DNA from: Pelagibacteraceae bacterium AG-426-E17
GTDB taxonomy: Bacteria; Pseudomonadota; Alphaproteobacteria; Pelagibacterales; Pelagibacteraceae
Assembly (NCBI GenBank): GCA_003210095.1
Contig: QCNP01000001.1
Coordinates: 1 to 64,000 of the forward strand
Direction of reading: 5' to 3'
Length of the DNA stretch: 64,000 nucleotides
The notes under the pieces are model-generated. The model was not told where the DNA came from, made no database searches, and worked only from the letters and a program-made list of their open reading frames with translations. Of the stretch, positions 34,873 through 44,097 are shown piece by piece. Each line of letters starts with the position of its first letter. Positions within the stretch are counted from its first letter, which is position 1. The position numbers and the translations under genes were made by a program.

Positions 34873-36274
34873 GAAAAGAAAAAAAGCTAAAAAGTCCAAC
34901 GGAAAATTATCACCAAGCAGAATTATTGAAAAAGTTGATTATTCAAAAGTTTCTCATACCACAAAAGTAGATCAGTCAGATAGAATTGTTCCCTATAATT
35001 TAAGACAAAGTGGACCAACAAAAGTAGAATTATTGATGTCAACAAGAGTTAGAAAATCTCCATACTGGCATTTGTCAATGAAAGCAGGATGTTGGAGAGC
35101 TACAGTTTACAACAGAATTTATCATCCCCGTGGATATGTAAGACCTGAAAAAGGTGGAGCGATGGTTGAATATAAAGCAATTAAGAACCATGTAACGATG
35201 TGGAATGTTGCTGTTGAAAGACAAATTAGAGTCAAAGGTCCTGATGCAGAAAAATTTACTGACTATGTAATTACAAGAGATGCTACCAAGATTTCTCCAA
35301 TGAGAGCTAGATACGTAATTCTTTGTAATTACAAAGGTGGAGTTCTTAATGATCCAATTTTGTTAAGAATTGCTCAAGATGAGTTTTGGTTTAGTTTGTC
35401 AGACAGTGACATAGGGTTATATCTACAAGGAGTAAATGCAGATAAAAGATTTGATGTTGAGATAGACGAAATAGATGCATGTCCTGTACAAATTCAAGGA
35501 CCAAAATCAAAAGCTTTAATGAATGATTTGATTGGTAAGCAAGTAGATTTAGATAATATGCCTTTTTATGGATTAGCTGAAGCTAAGGTTGGTGGAAGAA
35601 GTTGTGTAATTTCTCAATCTGGTTTTTCTGGAGAAGCTGGTTATGAAATATATTTAAGAAATGCAACACTATATGCTGAAGATATGTGGAATGCTGTTTT
35701 AAAAGCAGGTAAAAAACATAATTTGATGGTAATAGCTCCAGCTCATCACAGAAGAATTCAAGCTGGGATTTTATCTTGGGGTCAAGACATGGATAATGAA
35801 CATAATCCATTTCAATGTAATTTAGGTTATCAAGTTTCATTATCTGGAAAAGGTGAATGGACTAAAAAAGGAGATTATATTGGTAAAGAAGCATTAGAAA
35901 ATATGAAGAAAGAATTATTGAACGGTCAAAAACCATACAAACTTCAATTAGTTGGTATGGAACTAGGTGGAAAACCAATTGAGGAATACGCTCCAGATTT
36001 TTGGTTAATATCAAAAGACGGAAAAAACCCTATAGGCTTTGTTACATCTCCTTGGTATCACCCTGAAAAAGGTACAAATATTGCAATGGGTTATGTTCCA
36101 TTTGATGGAACTGTTAATAAAAACGGATTTCCTAAAGGTAATGTTGGTGATAAATTTAAAGTTCATTTGCCTAAAAAATATTGTGAAAAAGGAAGTAATC
36201 CTGTTGATGCAGTTATTGTGGATATACCTTTTACAGAGTCTTACAATCCAAATACTAGGGAAGTTACGAAATAG
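34865..36274 (+). CDS. GcvT/DmdA-like THF-dependent demethylase
   Basis: A 469-residue protein. A very basic N-terminal extension (KKRKKAKK) precedes a GcvT-fold: TVYNRIYHPRG, MWNVAVERQIRVKGPDAEKF, LNDPILLRIAQDEFWFSLSD, then PVQIQGPKSKALM and QSGFSGEAGYEIYLR. Segments resemble DMSP demethylase DmdA as I remember it, but it is about 100 residues longer and lacks DmdA's usual start, so I would not call it DmdA. LigM/DesA-type O-demethylases are similarly long. The partner MTHFR-like gene overlaps it upstream. Substrate unknown. Confidence 0.8.
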   Translation: MPKKRKKAKKSNGKLSPSRIIEKVDYSKVSHTTKVDQSDRIVPYNLRQSGPTKVELLMSTRVRKSPYWHLSMKAGCWRATVYNRIYHPRGYVRPEKGGAMVEYKAIKNHVTMWNVAVERQIRVKGPDAEKFTDYVITRDATKISPMRARYVILCNYKGGVLNDPILLRIAQDEFWFSLSDSDIGLYLQGVNADKRFDVEIDEIDACPVQIQGPKSKALMNDLIGKQVDLDNMPFYGLAEAKVGGRSCVISQSGFSGEAGYEIYLRNATLYAEDMWNAVLKAGKKHNLMVIAPAHHRRIQAGILSWGQDMDNEHNPFQCNLGYQVSLSGKGEWTKKGDYIGKEALENMKKELLNGQKPYKLQLVGMELGGKPIEEYAPDFWLISKDGKNPIGFVTSPWYHPEKGTNIAMGYVPFDGTVNKNGFPKGNVGDKFKVHLPKKYCEKGSNPVDAVIVDIPFTESYNPNTREVTK

Positions 36275-36302
36275 ACTGTTATAAGTTATTATTTGATTTT
36301 GC

Positions 36303-36404
36303 ATGACAAAAATTGTCATAATAATCGCAATTATTATTATTGCTATTATTTTGTTAATATTTCCTTTAATAGTTTCATTAATTGAAAAAAAAAATAAAAA
36401 CTAA
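36303..36404 (+). CDS. 33-residue membrane microprotein
   Basis: ATG 36303 to TAA 36402-36404 encodes one hydrophobic helix (TKIVIIIAIIIIAIILLIFP) with a basic C-terminal tail (KKNKN). Its stop overlaps the ATG of the Yip1-family gene (TAATG), a sign of translational coupling. The start codon sits in a perfect hairpin, ATGACAA-AAA-TTGTCAT (36303-36319). No family recognised; membrane microproteins often regulate a neighbouring membrane protein, which is inference here. Confidence 0.6.
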   Translation: MTKIVIIIAIIIIAIILLIFPLIVSLIEKKNKN

Positions 36405-36949
36405 TGTTTGCACAATTTTTAAGCATCGTATTTAGATCAATCAAACTCGATAAAAATCTTTATAGAGAGAGTAAGAGTTTTAATGAAGCAGCAATATATT
36501 TTGCTGCACTCGTTATGGTTTTAGATGGGGTTGCTGGGGCTATAGCTGCAAATACATTTTACAAAACATCAATCGGTTTATCTGCGATCACCGCTGTTTT
36601 TACATGGTTTGTTTGGGCTATATTTATATTTGTCATTGGGGTTAAACTTTTTCCAGACAAAGATACTAAAGTTCCATTTAAAAAAATACTAATAGCAGTA
36701 GGTTATGCTCATGCACCTGGTCTTTTAAGATTTTTTGCAATTACTCCAAATATGGTAATGCCAATTATATTTCTTACCCAACTATGGATTTTTGCATCTC
36801 TTATAATTTCTACAAGGGAAGTATTGCAATTAAAATCTAACTTTAAATCTTTTGGAATAATATTTCTGTCGTTTTTAATATTGGCTATATTATCAGTATC
36901 ATTTGTTATGAGTAGAATGGATACATTGCCAATAAGTAATGTAACTTAA
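36404..36949 (+). CDS. Yip1-domain membrane protein
   Basis: A 181-residue protein with about five hydrophobic segments in the Yip1 layout: FNEAAIYFAALVMVLDGVAG, FTWFVWAIFIFVIGVKLF, AVGYAHAPGLLRFFA (the typical conserved GYA-AP loop) and LIISTREVLQ. Function unknown in bacteria. It is coupled to the 33-residue microprotein upstream (TAATG overlap) and its stop overlaps the convergent 52-residue ORF. Confidence 0.82.
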   Translation: MFAQFLSIVFRSIKLDKNLYRESKSFNEAAIYFAALVMVLDGVAGAIAANTFYKTSIGLSAITAVFTWFVWAIFIFVIGVKLFPDKDTKVPFKKILIAVGYAHAPGLLRFFAITPNMVMPIIFLTQLWIFASLIISTREVLQLKSNFKSFGIIFLSFLILAILSVSFVMSRMDTLPISNVT

Positions 36950-37104
36950 ATTGGAAAAATTGTTTTAGAGACTCTACAAGATTTACAAATTTTAAACCCC
37001 GTAAGTATTAAATTGTGAATAACACTTTCATCGTTTTTTTGACATTCTTCACATAAATCATCTAATTTTAATTCTGTATTATTTTCAGTATTTTTTTTTA
37101 TCAT
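36946..37104 (-). CDS. 52-residue zinc-ribbon-like microprotein
   Basis: ATG 37102-37104 to TAA 36946-36948 encodes 52 residues with two CXXC knuckles: LCEEC (Cys 18 and 21) and ICKSC (Cys 40 and 43), a zinc-ribbon-type spacing, plus a basic N-terminus. It overlaps the Yip1 gene's stop by 4 bp and has no clear Shine-Dalgarno sequence. It fills most of the gap before purE. Preserved knuckles argue against chance. Confidence 0.65.
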   Translation of the reverse strand: MIKKNTENNTELKLDDLCEECQKNDESVIHNLILTGFKICKSCRVSKTIFPI

Positions 37105-37182
37105 AAATTATTAAATTCTAGATTTTGAATTCTGTAATATTAACTATATATTAGTAAATAATTATTTGGTATTAAATATTTA

Positions 37183-37674
37183 ATGAACGATAAAAAGATT
37201 AATAAAGTAGCTATTATAATGGGTAGTCAATCAGATTACTCTACGATGAAATATTCAAAACATATACTTCAAAGTTTTGGTATAAAATGTGATGTGAAAA
37301 TAGTTTCAGCACATAGAACTCCAAAAAGAATGTTTGAATTTGCTAAAAATGCTGAAACAAATAATTACTCTGTGATAATTGCAGGGGCTGGTGGTTCTGC
37401 GCATCTTCCTGGTATGGTTGCATCTTTGACTAGCATTCCAGTTATTGGAGTTCCAATTGAGTCTAAAAAATTAAAAGGTATGGATAGTCTTTTATCAATT
37501 GTACAGATGCCAAAAGGTATCCCGGTTGGTACAGTTGCAATCGGTAAAGATGGTGCGATAAATGCCGGACTTTATGCTGCATCAATTATTGGGACTCAAA
37601 ATAAAAAAGTTAAAAATTCGTTATTAAAGTTTAGATTGAAACAATCAAAATCAGTTAAAAAAAAACCTAAATAG
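37183..37674 (+). CDS. purE: N5-carboxyaminoimidazole ribonucleotide mutase
   Basis: A 163-residue class I PurE: IIMGSQSDYSTMKYSKHIL, VKIVSAHRTPKRMFEFA and AGAGGSAHLPGMVASLTSIP are the canonical substrate loops. It converts N5-CAIR to CAIR in purine synthesis. purK follows after 1 bp, as in many bacteria. The C-terminus has an extra basic tail (KQSKSVKKKPK). Confidence 0.97.
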   Translation: MNDKKINKVAIIMGSQSDYSTMKYSKHILQSFGIKCDVKIVSAHRTPKRMFEFAKNAETNNYSVIIAGAGGSAHLPGMVASLTSIPVIGVPIESKKLKGMDSLLSIVQMPKGIPVGTVAIGKDGAINAGLYAASIIGTQNKKVKNSLLKFRLKQSKSVKKKPK

Positions 37675-37675
37675 A

Positions 37676-38725
37676 ATGACTAAAATTTCTTTAGGTATAA
37701 TTGGTGGGGGCCAACTTGGATCTTTGCTTTGCGCAGCAGCAAAAAATATAAATATAAATACAGTAGTAATTAGTGACGATGAAGACTCGCCAGCAAAACA
37801 TTTTGCAGACTATTTTATTTATTCTAAATATGACAATGAAGAAAATTTAAAAAAATTTACATCGTTGGTAGACAAAATAACCTATGAATTTGAAAATATT
37901 CCTTATGATGTGTTGTTAAAGTTAAACGAAATTAAAAAAGTAGATCCTAATCCAGAAGTTAACAAAATTGTTCAACACAGATACTCAGAAAAAAATTTTC
38001 TGGTTAAAAATAATATAAGAACCACTAAGTTTGAAAAAATTGTTAATGAAAATGATGTAAAAAAATATAAAGATTTATTACCTGGAATATTGAAAACATC
38101 TACACTTGGGTACGACGGTAAGGGCCAATATAAATTAAAAGATTTAGAGGATTTAAACAATCATGAAATTAGGTTTGATAGAGAATTCATATTAGAAAAA
38201 TTAGTAAATTTAGAAAAAGAAATTTCTGTAGTAATTACAAGATTTTCAAAAGATAATTATGAAATTTATGAGCCAATAGAAAACTTACATGAAGAACAAA
38301 TTTTAAAACATTCGACTATTCCAGCTCAAATTAATCTGTCTCATTTTGAAAAATCTCAAGAATGGGCCAAACTTATTTCTGAAGAACTTAAATATGTTGG
38401 AACTCTATGTGTTGAATTTTTTATAGATAAAGAGCAAAATTTATATGTAAATGAAATTGCACCAAGAGTTCACAATTCAGGTCATTTAACTATAAATACC
38501 TATAATATTAGTCAATTTGAAAATCATATCAGGGCTGTTTGTGGATTAGAAAAAATAAAACTAGAAAAATTATGTAATGCAAAAATGATAAATATTATTG
38601 GCGACGAAATAAATAATTACAGAAATAAAAAATATACTGAAAATGAATTTTTTTTTGATTATTTAAAAAAACAAATTAAACCTAAAAGGAAAATGGGCCA
38701 CTTAACTATAATTGAAAATAAATGA
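37676..38725 (+). CDS. purK: N5-carboxyaminoimidazole ribonucleotide synthase
   Basis: A 349-residue ATP-grasp enzyme: ISLGIIGGGQLGSLLCAAAK at the N-terminus, then KTSTLGYDGKGQYKLKDL and VNEIAPRVHNSGHLTINTYN in the ATP-grasp and C-terminal parts. It forms N5-CAIR from AIR, bicarbonate and ATP, the substrate of PurE. It overlaps the metallo-beta-lactamase gene by 4 bp. Confidence 0.96.
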   Translation: MTKISLGIIGGGQLGSLLCAAAKNININTVVISDDEDSPAKHFADYFIYSKYDNEENLKKFTSLVDKITYEFENIPYDVLLKLNEIKKVDPNPEVNKIVQHRYSEKNFLVKNNIRTTKFEKIVNENDVKKYKDLLPGILKTSTLGYDGKGQYKLKDLEDLNNHEIRFDREFILEKLVNLEKEISVVITRFSKDNYEIYEPIENLHEEQILKHSTIPAQINLSHFEKSQEWAKLISEELKYVGTLCVEFFIDKEQNLYVNEIAPRVHNSGHLTINTYNISQFENHIRAVCGLEKIKLEKLCNAKMINIIGDEINNYRNKKYTENEFFFDYLKKQIKPKRKMGHLTIIENK

Positions 38726-39762
38726 AAAAATTTTTATTTATTTTATTTTTAATTATTATTACAGCCACTATAGCAATGGAAAATAAACCTTTACATCATC
38801 AGTCTGACGGAACGTTTAAAAATCCCGAAGGCTCACCAGAACGCTCTGGAAAAGTAAAATGGTCTTGGAGTACTTTTAATAAAGAGAAAAAAAAATTAGA
38901 TATGACAGTACCTAAAAGCCATGTTTTAAATAAAAATGAGGTTTTAAAAAATTTAGAACTATACAAAGATAAAGATTATATTGGTTGGATTGGGCATGCT
39001 ACTTTTTTAATAAAACTTGGAAATACGACTATTATAACTGACCCGGTTTTTTCTAAAAATGCAGGACCATTAATATTTGGTCCAAAAAGATATGTTGATC
39101 CAGCTTTAAATTTGAAAGAAATACCTAAAGTAGATTTATTTTTACTCACGCATAACCATTATGACCATCAAGATACTGCAACAATCAGAAAGTTTCCTTA
39201 TAAAGATGCAGATGTGATTGTACCTCTTAAGTTAGGTAAGTATTTTACTAAATACAATTACAAAAAAGTTAATGAGCTAGATTGGTACCAAACAATTGAA
39301 ATAAATGATTTAAAAATAACATTGTTACCAGCTGTTCATTGGTCAAAAAGAAGTTTGACAGATACTAACAAAACACTTTGGGGAAATTTTTTAATTGAAT
39401 ATAAAAATAAGAAAATACTATTTGCATGTGATACTGGGTATGGCCAAATATATAAAAAACTTGGTGAAAAATTTGGTCCAGTTGATCTTACAATGATTAA
39501 TATAGGTGCATATGACTTTAGACCGATGTTTGAGAAATCTATTTACCACACAAATCCAGAAGAAGCTTTACAAGTTGCAAAAGATCTTAAAAGTAGAAAA
39601 GTGATAGGAACTCATTGGGGTACCTTTGTGCTTTCTTTAGAACCGATTATGGAACCCCCTATTCGTTTTAAAAATAATGCAGAAAATTATGGCTTTCAAA
39701 AAAAAGATGCCATTATTTTTAAAATTGGAGAAATAAGACCTCTACAAGAAATATTAGATTAG
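38722..39762 (+). CDS. Metallo-beta-lactamase-fold hydrolase, NAPE-PLD/UlaG-like
   Basis: A 346-residue protein with a leader (FLFILFLIIITATIAM) followed by the MBL zinc motif LLTHNHYDHQD (HxHxDH) and later ACDTGYG and GTHWGTF metal/active-site segments; IGHATFLIKLGNTTIITDPV is typical of the NAPE-PLD/UlaG branch. Substrates of that branch include N-acylphosphatidylethanolamine or lactones, so a lipid substrate is possible. Exported or membrane-anchored from the leader. Confidence 0.85.
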   Translation: MKKFLFILFLIIITATIAMENKPLHHQSDGTFKNPEGSPERSGKVKWSWSTFNKEKKKLDMTVPKSHVLNKNEVLKNLELYKDKDYIGWIGHATFLIKLGNTTIITDPVFSKNAGPLIFGPKRYVDPALNLKEIPKVDLFLLTHNHYDHQDTATIRKFPYKDADVIVPLKLGKYFTKYNYKKVNELDWYQTIEINDLKITLLPAVHWSKRSLTDTNKTLWGNFLIEYKNKKILFACDTGYGQIYKKLGEKFGPVDLTMINIGAYDFRPMFEKSIYHTNPEEALQVAKDLKSRKVIGTHWGTFVLSLEPIMEPPIRFKNNAENYGFQKKDAIIFKIGEIRPLQEILD

Positions 39763-39807
39763 TTTTTGTTTGATAAATTAAATATTCAATATAGATATTC
39801 AATTAAT

Positions 39808-40263
39808 ATGAAAACTATTGAAGGTAATTTTGATAATCCTGAAGTTAATCAACTTTTAAAAAAACATTTTATCGAATTAAGATCAGTTTCACCTGAGGGA
39901 AGTACTCACGTACTAGACACTGAGGGTTTGCAAGACAAAAGTATTAAGTTTTGGAGTATATATGAAAACGATGAGTTAATTGGTTGTGGAGCTTTAAAAT
40001 TTTTAGATCCTAAGCATGGTGAATTCAAATCAATTCGTGTTGCCGATCCTTTTAGAAACAAAGGTTATGGGAAAAAAATTATAAAAGTTCTTGTTGAAAA
40101 ATCTCGACAATTAAATATTCAAAAAATTAGTGTCGAGACAGGGTCAGGTGAATTTTTTCTACCAGCTCGTAAGTTATTTAAAAATTCAGGTTTTACAGAA
40201 TGTAAACCTTTCAGTCATTACGTAGAAGACCCAAACTCATGTTACATGTCCCTAAAACTTTAA
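39808..40263 (+). CDS. GNAT-family N-acetyltransferase
   Basis: A 151-residue GNAT: FWSIYENDELIGCGALKF, the acetyl-CoA loop IRVADPFRNKGYGKKIIKVL and KISVETGSGEFFLPARKLF. ATG 39808 is preferred to the upstream in-frame TTG at 39766, because the fold begins at MKTIEGNF. Substrate unknown. It follows the MBL gene by 45 bp. Confidence 0.85.
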   Translation: MKTIEGNFDNPEVNQLLKKHFIELRSVSPEGSTHVLDTEGLQDKSIKFWSIYENDELIGCGALKFLDPKHGEFKSIRVADPFRNKGYGKKIIKVLVEKSRQLNIQKISVETGSGEFFLPARKLFKNSGFTECKPFSHYVEDPNSCYMSLKL

Positions 40264-40274
40264 AAATTAATTGA

Positions 40275-41387
40275 TTATCTTTTTTCTATGACGAATAGTT
40301 CATTTTTAAAATACAAGCCTTTATATTTATTAACCACTTGTTGAACTATTTTTTGGTAATTTTTTGATCTTTGTACTTTAAAAATTTGCTCATCAGTCAT
40401 TTGATTAACATATACTGCAGCATTCCAAGCTGAAAAAATTAAAGAAGTAGCAATACCACCTTTTATCTCATTTGGTAGAGCTCTTAAAACATAGCTAATT
40501 TTTTTGACTTTATGAAATTTCAAAGTTTTTAAAAATGATTTTTCTGTATTAGATTTTATGTATTTCTCAATTGAGGAATATAGGTAAGGGAATGGATTTT
40601 CATTCGGCCACAACTTTTTAATTATCTTATTGCCTGGATCTCCGCCACATGCGTGCACTACAACTAATTTTCCTTTTTTAGCTAAAGATCTTAACATTGG
40701 ATCAATCACATATTTTACTTTTTTTTCAGCAGAAACTCTTGATCGATATGGTTGAGATGCAATAATTAAATCATAATCGGTTTTGCCACTATTTTTTTGT
40801 GGAATTACATTTTTAAGAACAAATTCTTGATCTTTTCGGTAAATTACTATTACTGATGGTTCTTTATAAGTTGATGTACCAGTTTTAGGGTTTGTTTCAA
40901 CTTGCCATTTTTTTGCTAGGAATTCTTGATTAAGTTTTCTTAATTGATTTGAAAAATCTAAAGATGAATTTCCTTTAAGTTTTACAACTTTCCAATTCAT
41001 TTTTTTTTGTTTTTTAATATTTCTTGATTTTAAAGAAGTAGATTCAACATAATTTAAATTTGATATTACAAAAACAGTATTTTTGTGTTCAGCAAATCTA
41101 TCTGGGAGTTTTTCTAAACCAAGCCTAACATCCTCCATGCTAATTTCTTTTGTTGAGACTAGCAAAGGAATGTTGGGCATTTTTTGATGGCATTGTCTCA
41201 TTACATTCATAAGTAAAGACCCATCTCCCATACCAGCATCAAAAACTTTTAATGCAGGATTTTTAGGTTTTAAATTTTGAACAATTGGCTTTAGAGCATC
41301 AGCAATTTTATTTTTTTCATTAGTGGTGGTAACAAAAAGTAGATATTTTTGTCTATTATCGAAAAAGCGGAAATTTTTTTTCATCAC
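40275..41387 (-). CDS. SAM-methyltransferase-like protein of unknown function
   Basis: A 370-residue protein. The segment LKVFDAGMGDGSLLMNVM (about residues 46-63) looks like a class I SAM-binding loop, and later ITYDLIIASQ-like DYDLIIASQPYR (motif IV-like) and GKLVVVHACGGDPG follow the fold order. The basic central region (KSRNIKKQKKMNWK) is unusual. I do not know the substrate. It converges on the GNAT gene 11 bp away and is divergent from fhs. Confidence 0.65.
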   Translation of the reverse strand: MMKKNFRFFDNRQKYLLFVTTTNEKNKIADALKPIVQNLKPKNPALKVFDAGMGDGSLLMNVMRQCHQKMPNIPLLVSTKEISMEDVRLGLEKLPDRFAEHKNTVFVISNLNYVESTSLKSRNIKKQKKMNWKVVKLKGNSSLDFSNQLRKLNQEFLAKKWQVETNPKTGTSTYKEPSVIVIYRKDQEFVLKNVIPQKNSGKTDYDLIIASQPYRSRVSAEKKVKYVIDPMLRSLAKKGKLVVVHACGGDPGNKIIKKLWPNENPFPYLYSSIEKYIKSNTEKSFLKTLKFHKVKKISYVLRALPNEIKGGIATSLIFSAWNAAVYVNQMTDEQIFKVQRSKNYQKIVQQVVNKYKGLYFKNELFVIEKR

Positions 41388-41479
41388 TAAAGATATGTAT
41401 TATGTAATTAAATGTCCATTATAAATATTTCTTTTAAACTAGACAAATAAAGTATAAACACCCATAAAAAACTCGAGTA

Positions 41480-43168
41480 ATGAAAAAATTTAAATCTGAT
41501 ATAGAGATTGCAAGAAGTTGTAAACTTAAACCTATCTCAAAAATTTTAAAAAAAATAAATGTTCCTGATAACCCAAAAGCTTTTAGTCCCATGGGAAGAC
41601 ACATAGCTAAAATAAATTTTGAATTCTTGGATAAACTTAAAAATAAAAAAGATGGTCATCTTATTCTTGTAACAGCAATTACACCAACACCAGCTGGAGA
41701 AGGTAAAACTACAACATCAGTAGGTTTAAATGATGGATTAAATAAAATTGGAAAAAAATCTATTGTTTGTTTGAGAGAGCCTAGTCTTGGCCCTTCTTTC
41801 GGAATGAAGGGAGGTGCAGCTGGGGGTGGTAATGCACAGGTAGTTCCTATGGAACAAATAAATCTTCACTTCACTGGTGACTTTCATGCTATTACATCAG
41901 CACATAACCTTCTTTCGGCTTTAATCGATAATCATATTTATTGGGGAAATAAACTTAACATTGATGAAAAAAAAATTGTTTGGAAAAGAGTTGTAGATAT
42001 GAACGATCGGGCTTTAAGATTTATAGATATAAATACTAAAGGAGTAGCAAAGGATTTTGCTAGAGAAGATGGTTTTGATATTACTGTGGCATCTGAGGTG
42101 ATGGCAATTTTCTGTTTATCTAATGATTTGTCTGATTTAGAAAAAAGAATTGGAAACATTACAATTGCTTATGATAAAAATAATAAACCAGTCTATGCAA
42201 AAGACTTAAATGCTCAAGGTCCAATGACAGTCCTTCTTAAAGAAGCAATTAGGCCAAATGTTACTCAAAGTCTAGAGCATAACCCGGCTATAATTCATGG
42301 AGGACCGTTCGCTAATATTGCTCACGGATGTAATTCAGTAATTGCAACTAAGTCAGCTTTAAAGCTATCCAAATATGTAGTAACAGAAGCAGGTTTTGGT
42401 GCTGACCTTGGCGCTGAAAAATTTTTAGATATTAAATGTAGAAAAGCAAATATAAAACCAAGTTGTGTTGTTATAGTTGCCACAGTTCGTGCTTTAAAAA
42501 TGCATGGTGGTGTGGAAAAAGAAAATTTAAAAACTGAGAATATTGATGCTTTAAAAGAAGGATTATCAAATTTAGACAGGCATATAAATAATATTAAAAA
42601 ATTTGGCATAGAGCCAATAGTCGCGATTAATCATTTTGTTTTAGATACTAAAAATGAAATACAAACGATAATAAATTTTTGTAAAAATTTAAATGTTGAA
42701 GTTAGTAATTGTAAACACTGGGCAGAAGGTGGAGCAGGAACAGTTGATTTAGCAAAAAAAGTTGTACGAGTTTGTAATAATTCAAAAAAACAAAAATTTA
42801 AATTCTTGTATGACGATAGTAAAAGTTTATGGGAAAAAATTGAAATTATTGCAAAAGAAATATATGGAGCTGATAAAATTACAGCAACAGAGGAGATTAA
42901 ACAAAAATTAAAGACTTTTGAAAATAATGGGTTTAAAAATTTTCCAGTTTGTGTGGCAAAAACTCAATATAGTTTTTCTACTGATCCAAAATTAAAAGGT
43001 GCACCAACAAATCATGAAATACCAATTAGAGACGTAAGACTATCGTCCGGAGCAGAATTTATTGTTGTGATATGTGGATCAATCATGACTATGCCAGGAT
43101 TGCCAAAAATTCCTGCTGCAGACAAAATTAAATTAAATAAAAAAGGTCAGGTAGAGGGTTTATTTTAA
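41480..43168 (+). CDS. fhs: Formate-tetrahydrofolate ligase
   Basis: A 562-residue Fhs: the ATP P-loop region [36 protein letters not shown] and [18 protein letters not shown] are all canonical. It makes 10-formyl-THF from formate, THF and ATP, or runs in reverse to yield ATP from methyl oxidation. It links to DMGDH and the GcvT/MTHFR-like pair and to purine synthesis. It overlaps gshB tail to tail by 9 bp. Confidence 0.97.
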   Translation: MKKFKSDIEIARSCKLKPISKILKKINVPDNPKAFSPMGRHIAKINFEFLDKLKNKKDGHLILVTAITPTPAGEGKTTTSVGLNDGLNKIGKKSIVCLREPSLGPSFGMKGGAAGGGNAQVVPMEQINLHFTGDFHAITSAHNLLSALIDNHIYWGNKLNIDEKKIVWKRVVDMNDRALRFIDINTKGVAKDFAREDGFDITVASEVMAIFCLSNDLSDLEKRIGNITIAYDKNNKPVYAKDLNAQGPMTVLLKEAIRPNVTQSLEHNPAIIHGGPFANIAHGCNSVIATKSALKLSKYVVTEAGFGADLGAEKFLDIKCRKANIKPSCVVIVATVRALKMHGGVEKENLKTENIDALKEGLSNLDRHINNIKKFGIEPIVAINHFVLDTKNEIQTIINFCKNLNVEVSNCKHWAEGGAGTVDLAKKVVRVCNNSKKQKFKFLYDDSKSLWEKIEIIAKEIYGADKITATEEIKQKLKTFENNGFKNFPVCVAKTQYSFSTDPKLKGAPTNHEIPIRDVRLSSGAEFIVVICGSIMTMPGLPKIPAADKIKLNKKGQVEGLF

Positions 43169-44095
43169 TTTTTCTAGCTCGTCCCAATAATTTTTTGCAA
43201 GATTTACTCCTGTTAATTCTTTAAATTGAGGAAGCCCAGTTGGTGATGTTACATTTATATCGCCAATTAGATAACCAGAAACTAGATCTATACCTGCAAA
43301 AAATATTCCATTTTTTTTTAAAACTTTAGCTACTTGATTTGAAACGTTAATCTCTTTCTTGCTAAGAGTAGTTTTTACAGCTTTGCCCCCTTGGGATAGA
43401 TTTGATAAAATTGAATTTGAGGAAGGTACACGGCTTATTGCACCTTTAACTTTGCCGTTAATTATAAAAACTCTTTTATCACCATATTTAATTCCTGGTA
43501 AATATCTTTGAGCCATAACATGGCCAATTTTTTTTAAATATTGTCGAATTTTTTTTATATTTGTTATGCCGCTAATATAAATTATATCTTTTCCTGCATA
43601 CCCATGTATAGGCTTTAACACAATTTTTTTGTTAATTTTTATAAATTTTTTAATTTCATCTAAATTTTTAGTGAAAATTGTTGGTGGCATAAGTTTTTTA
43701 AAATTAATTGAAAATAATTTTTCAGATATATTTCTGATAGAGGTTGGGTCATTAACTATCTTTACACTATCTTTTATAGTGTCTAAGAATAATGTAGAAG
43801 TTACATAATCCATATTGAAAGGTGGATTTTGCCTTATAAAAATAACTTTTGATTTTTTTAATTCAAACTTCTTTCTTGATATAATTTTAAAGTAAGTTTT
43901 ATTATTTTCTAAAAATTTAATATGACAAACCTCAGCGATTAATTTAGAATTTATAAAATTTATATCTTTTGTCTCGTACCAGTAAATCTTATAATTTCTT
44001 CTTTGTGCCTCTAGGGCTAAAAGATATGTTGTGTCTGTGATAATGTTGAGATTTTTAAAAGAGTTACCTTGTATTGCTAATATTTTTTCGGCCAT
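43160..44095 (-). CDS. gshB: Glutathione synthetase
   Basis: A 311-residue ATP-grasp protein: [20 protein letters not shown] and [17 protein letters not shown] are typical of bacterial GshB, and [18 protein letters not shown] plus [20 protein letters not shown] complete the fold. It joins gamma-glutamylcysteine and glycine. It follows gshA by 2 bp, forming gshA-gshB. Confidence 0.94.
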   Translation of the reverse strand: MAEKILAIQGNSFKNLNIITDTTYLLALEAQRRNYKIYWYETKDINFINSKLIAEVCHIKFLENNKTYFKIISRKKFELKKSKVIFIRQNPPFNMDYVTSTLFLDTIKDSVKIVNDPTSIRNISEKLFSINFKKLMPPTIFTKNLDEIKKFIKINKKIVLKPIHGYAGKDIIYISGITNIKKIRQYLKKIGHVMAQRYLPGIKYGDKRVFIINGKVKGAISRVPSSNSILSNLSQGGKAVKTTLSKKEINVSNQVAKVLKKNGIFFAGIDLVSGYLIGDINVTSPTGLPQFKELTGVNLAKNYWDELEKLK

Positions 44096-44097
44096 AT

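Noticed and set aside
34865-36274. DMSP demethylase DmdA
   Set aside because: Similar core, but about 100 residues longer, with a basic extension and without the start I expect of DmdA; kept as GcvT/DmdA-like only.
35583-36319. Minus-strand ORFs across the GcvT-like gene and the small membrane ORF
   Set aside because: They lie opposite a well-supported coding frame and have low-complexity compositions.
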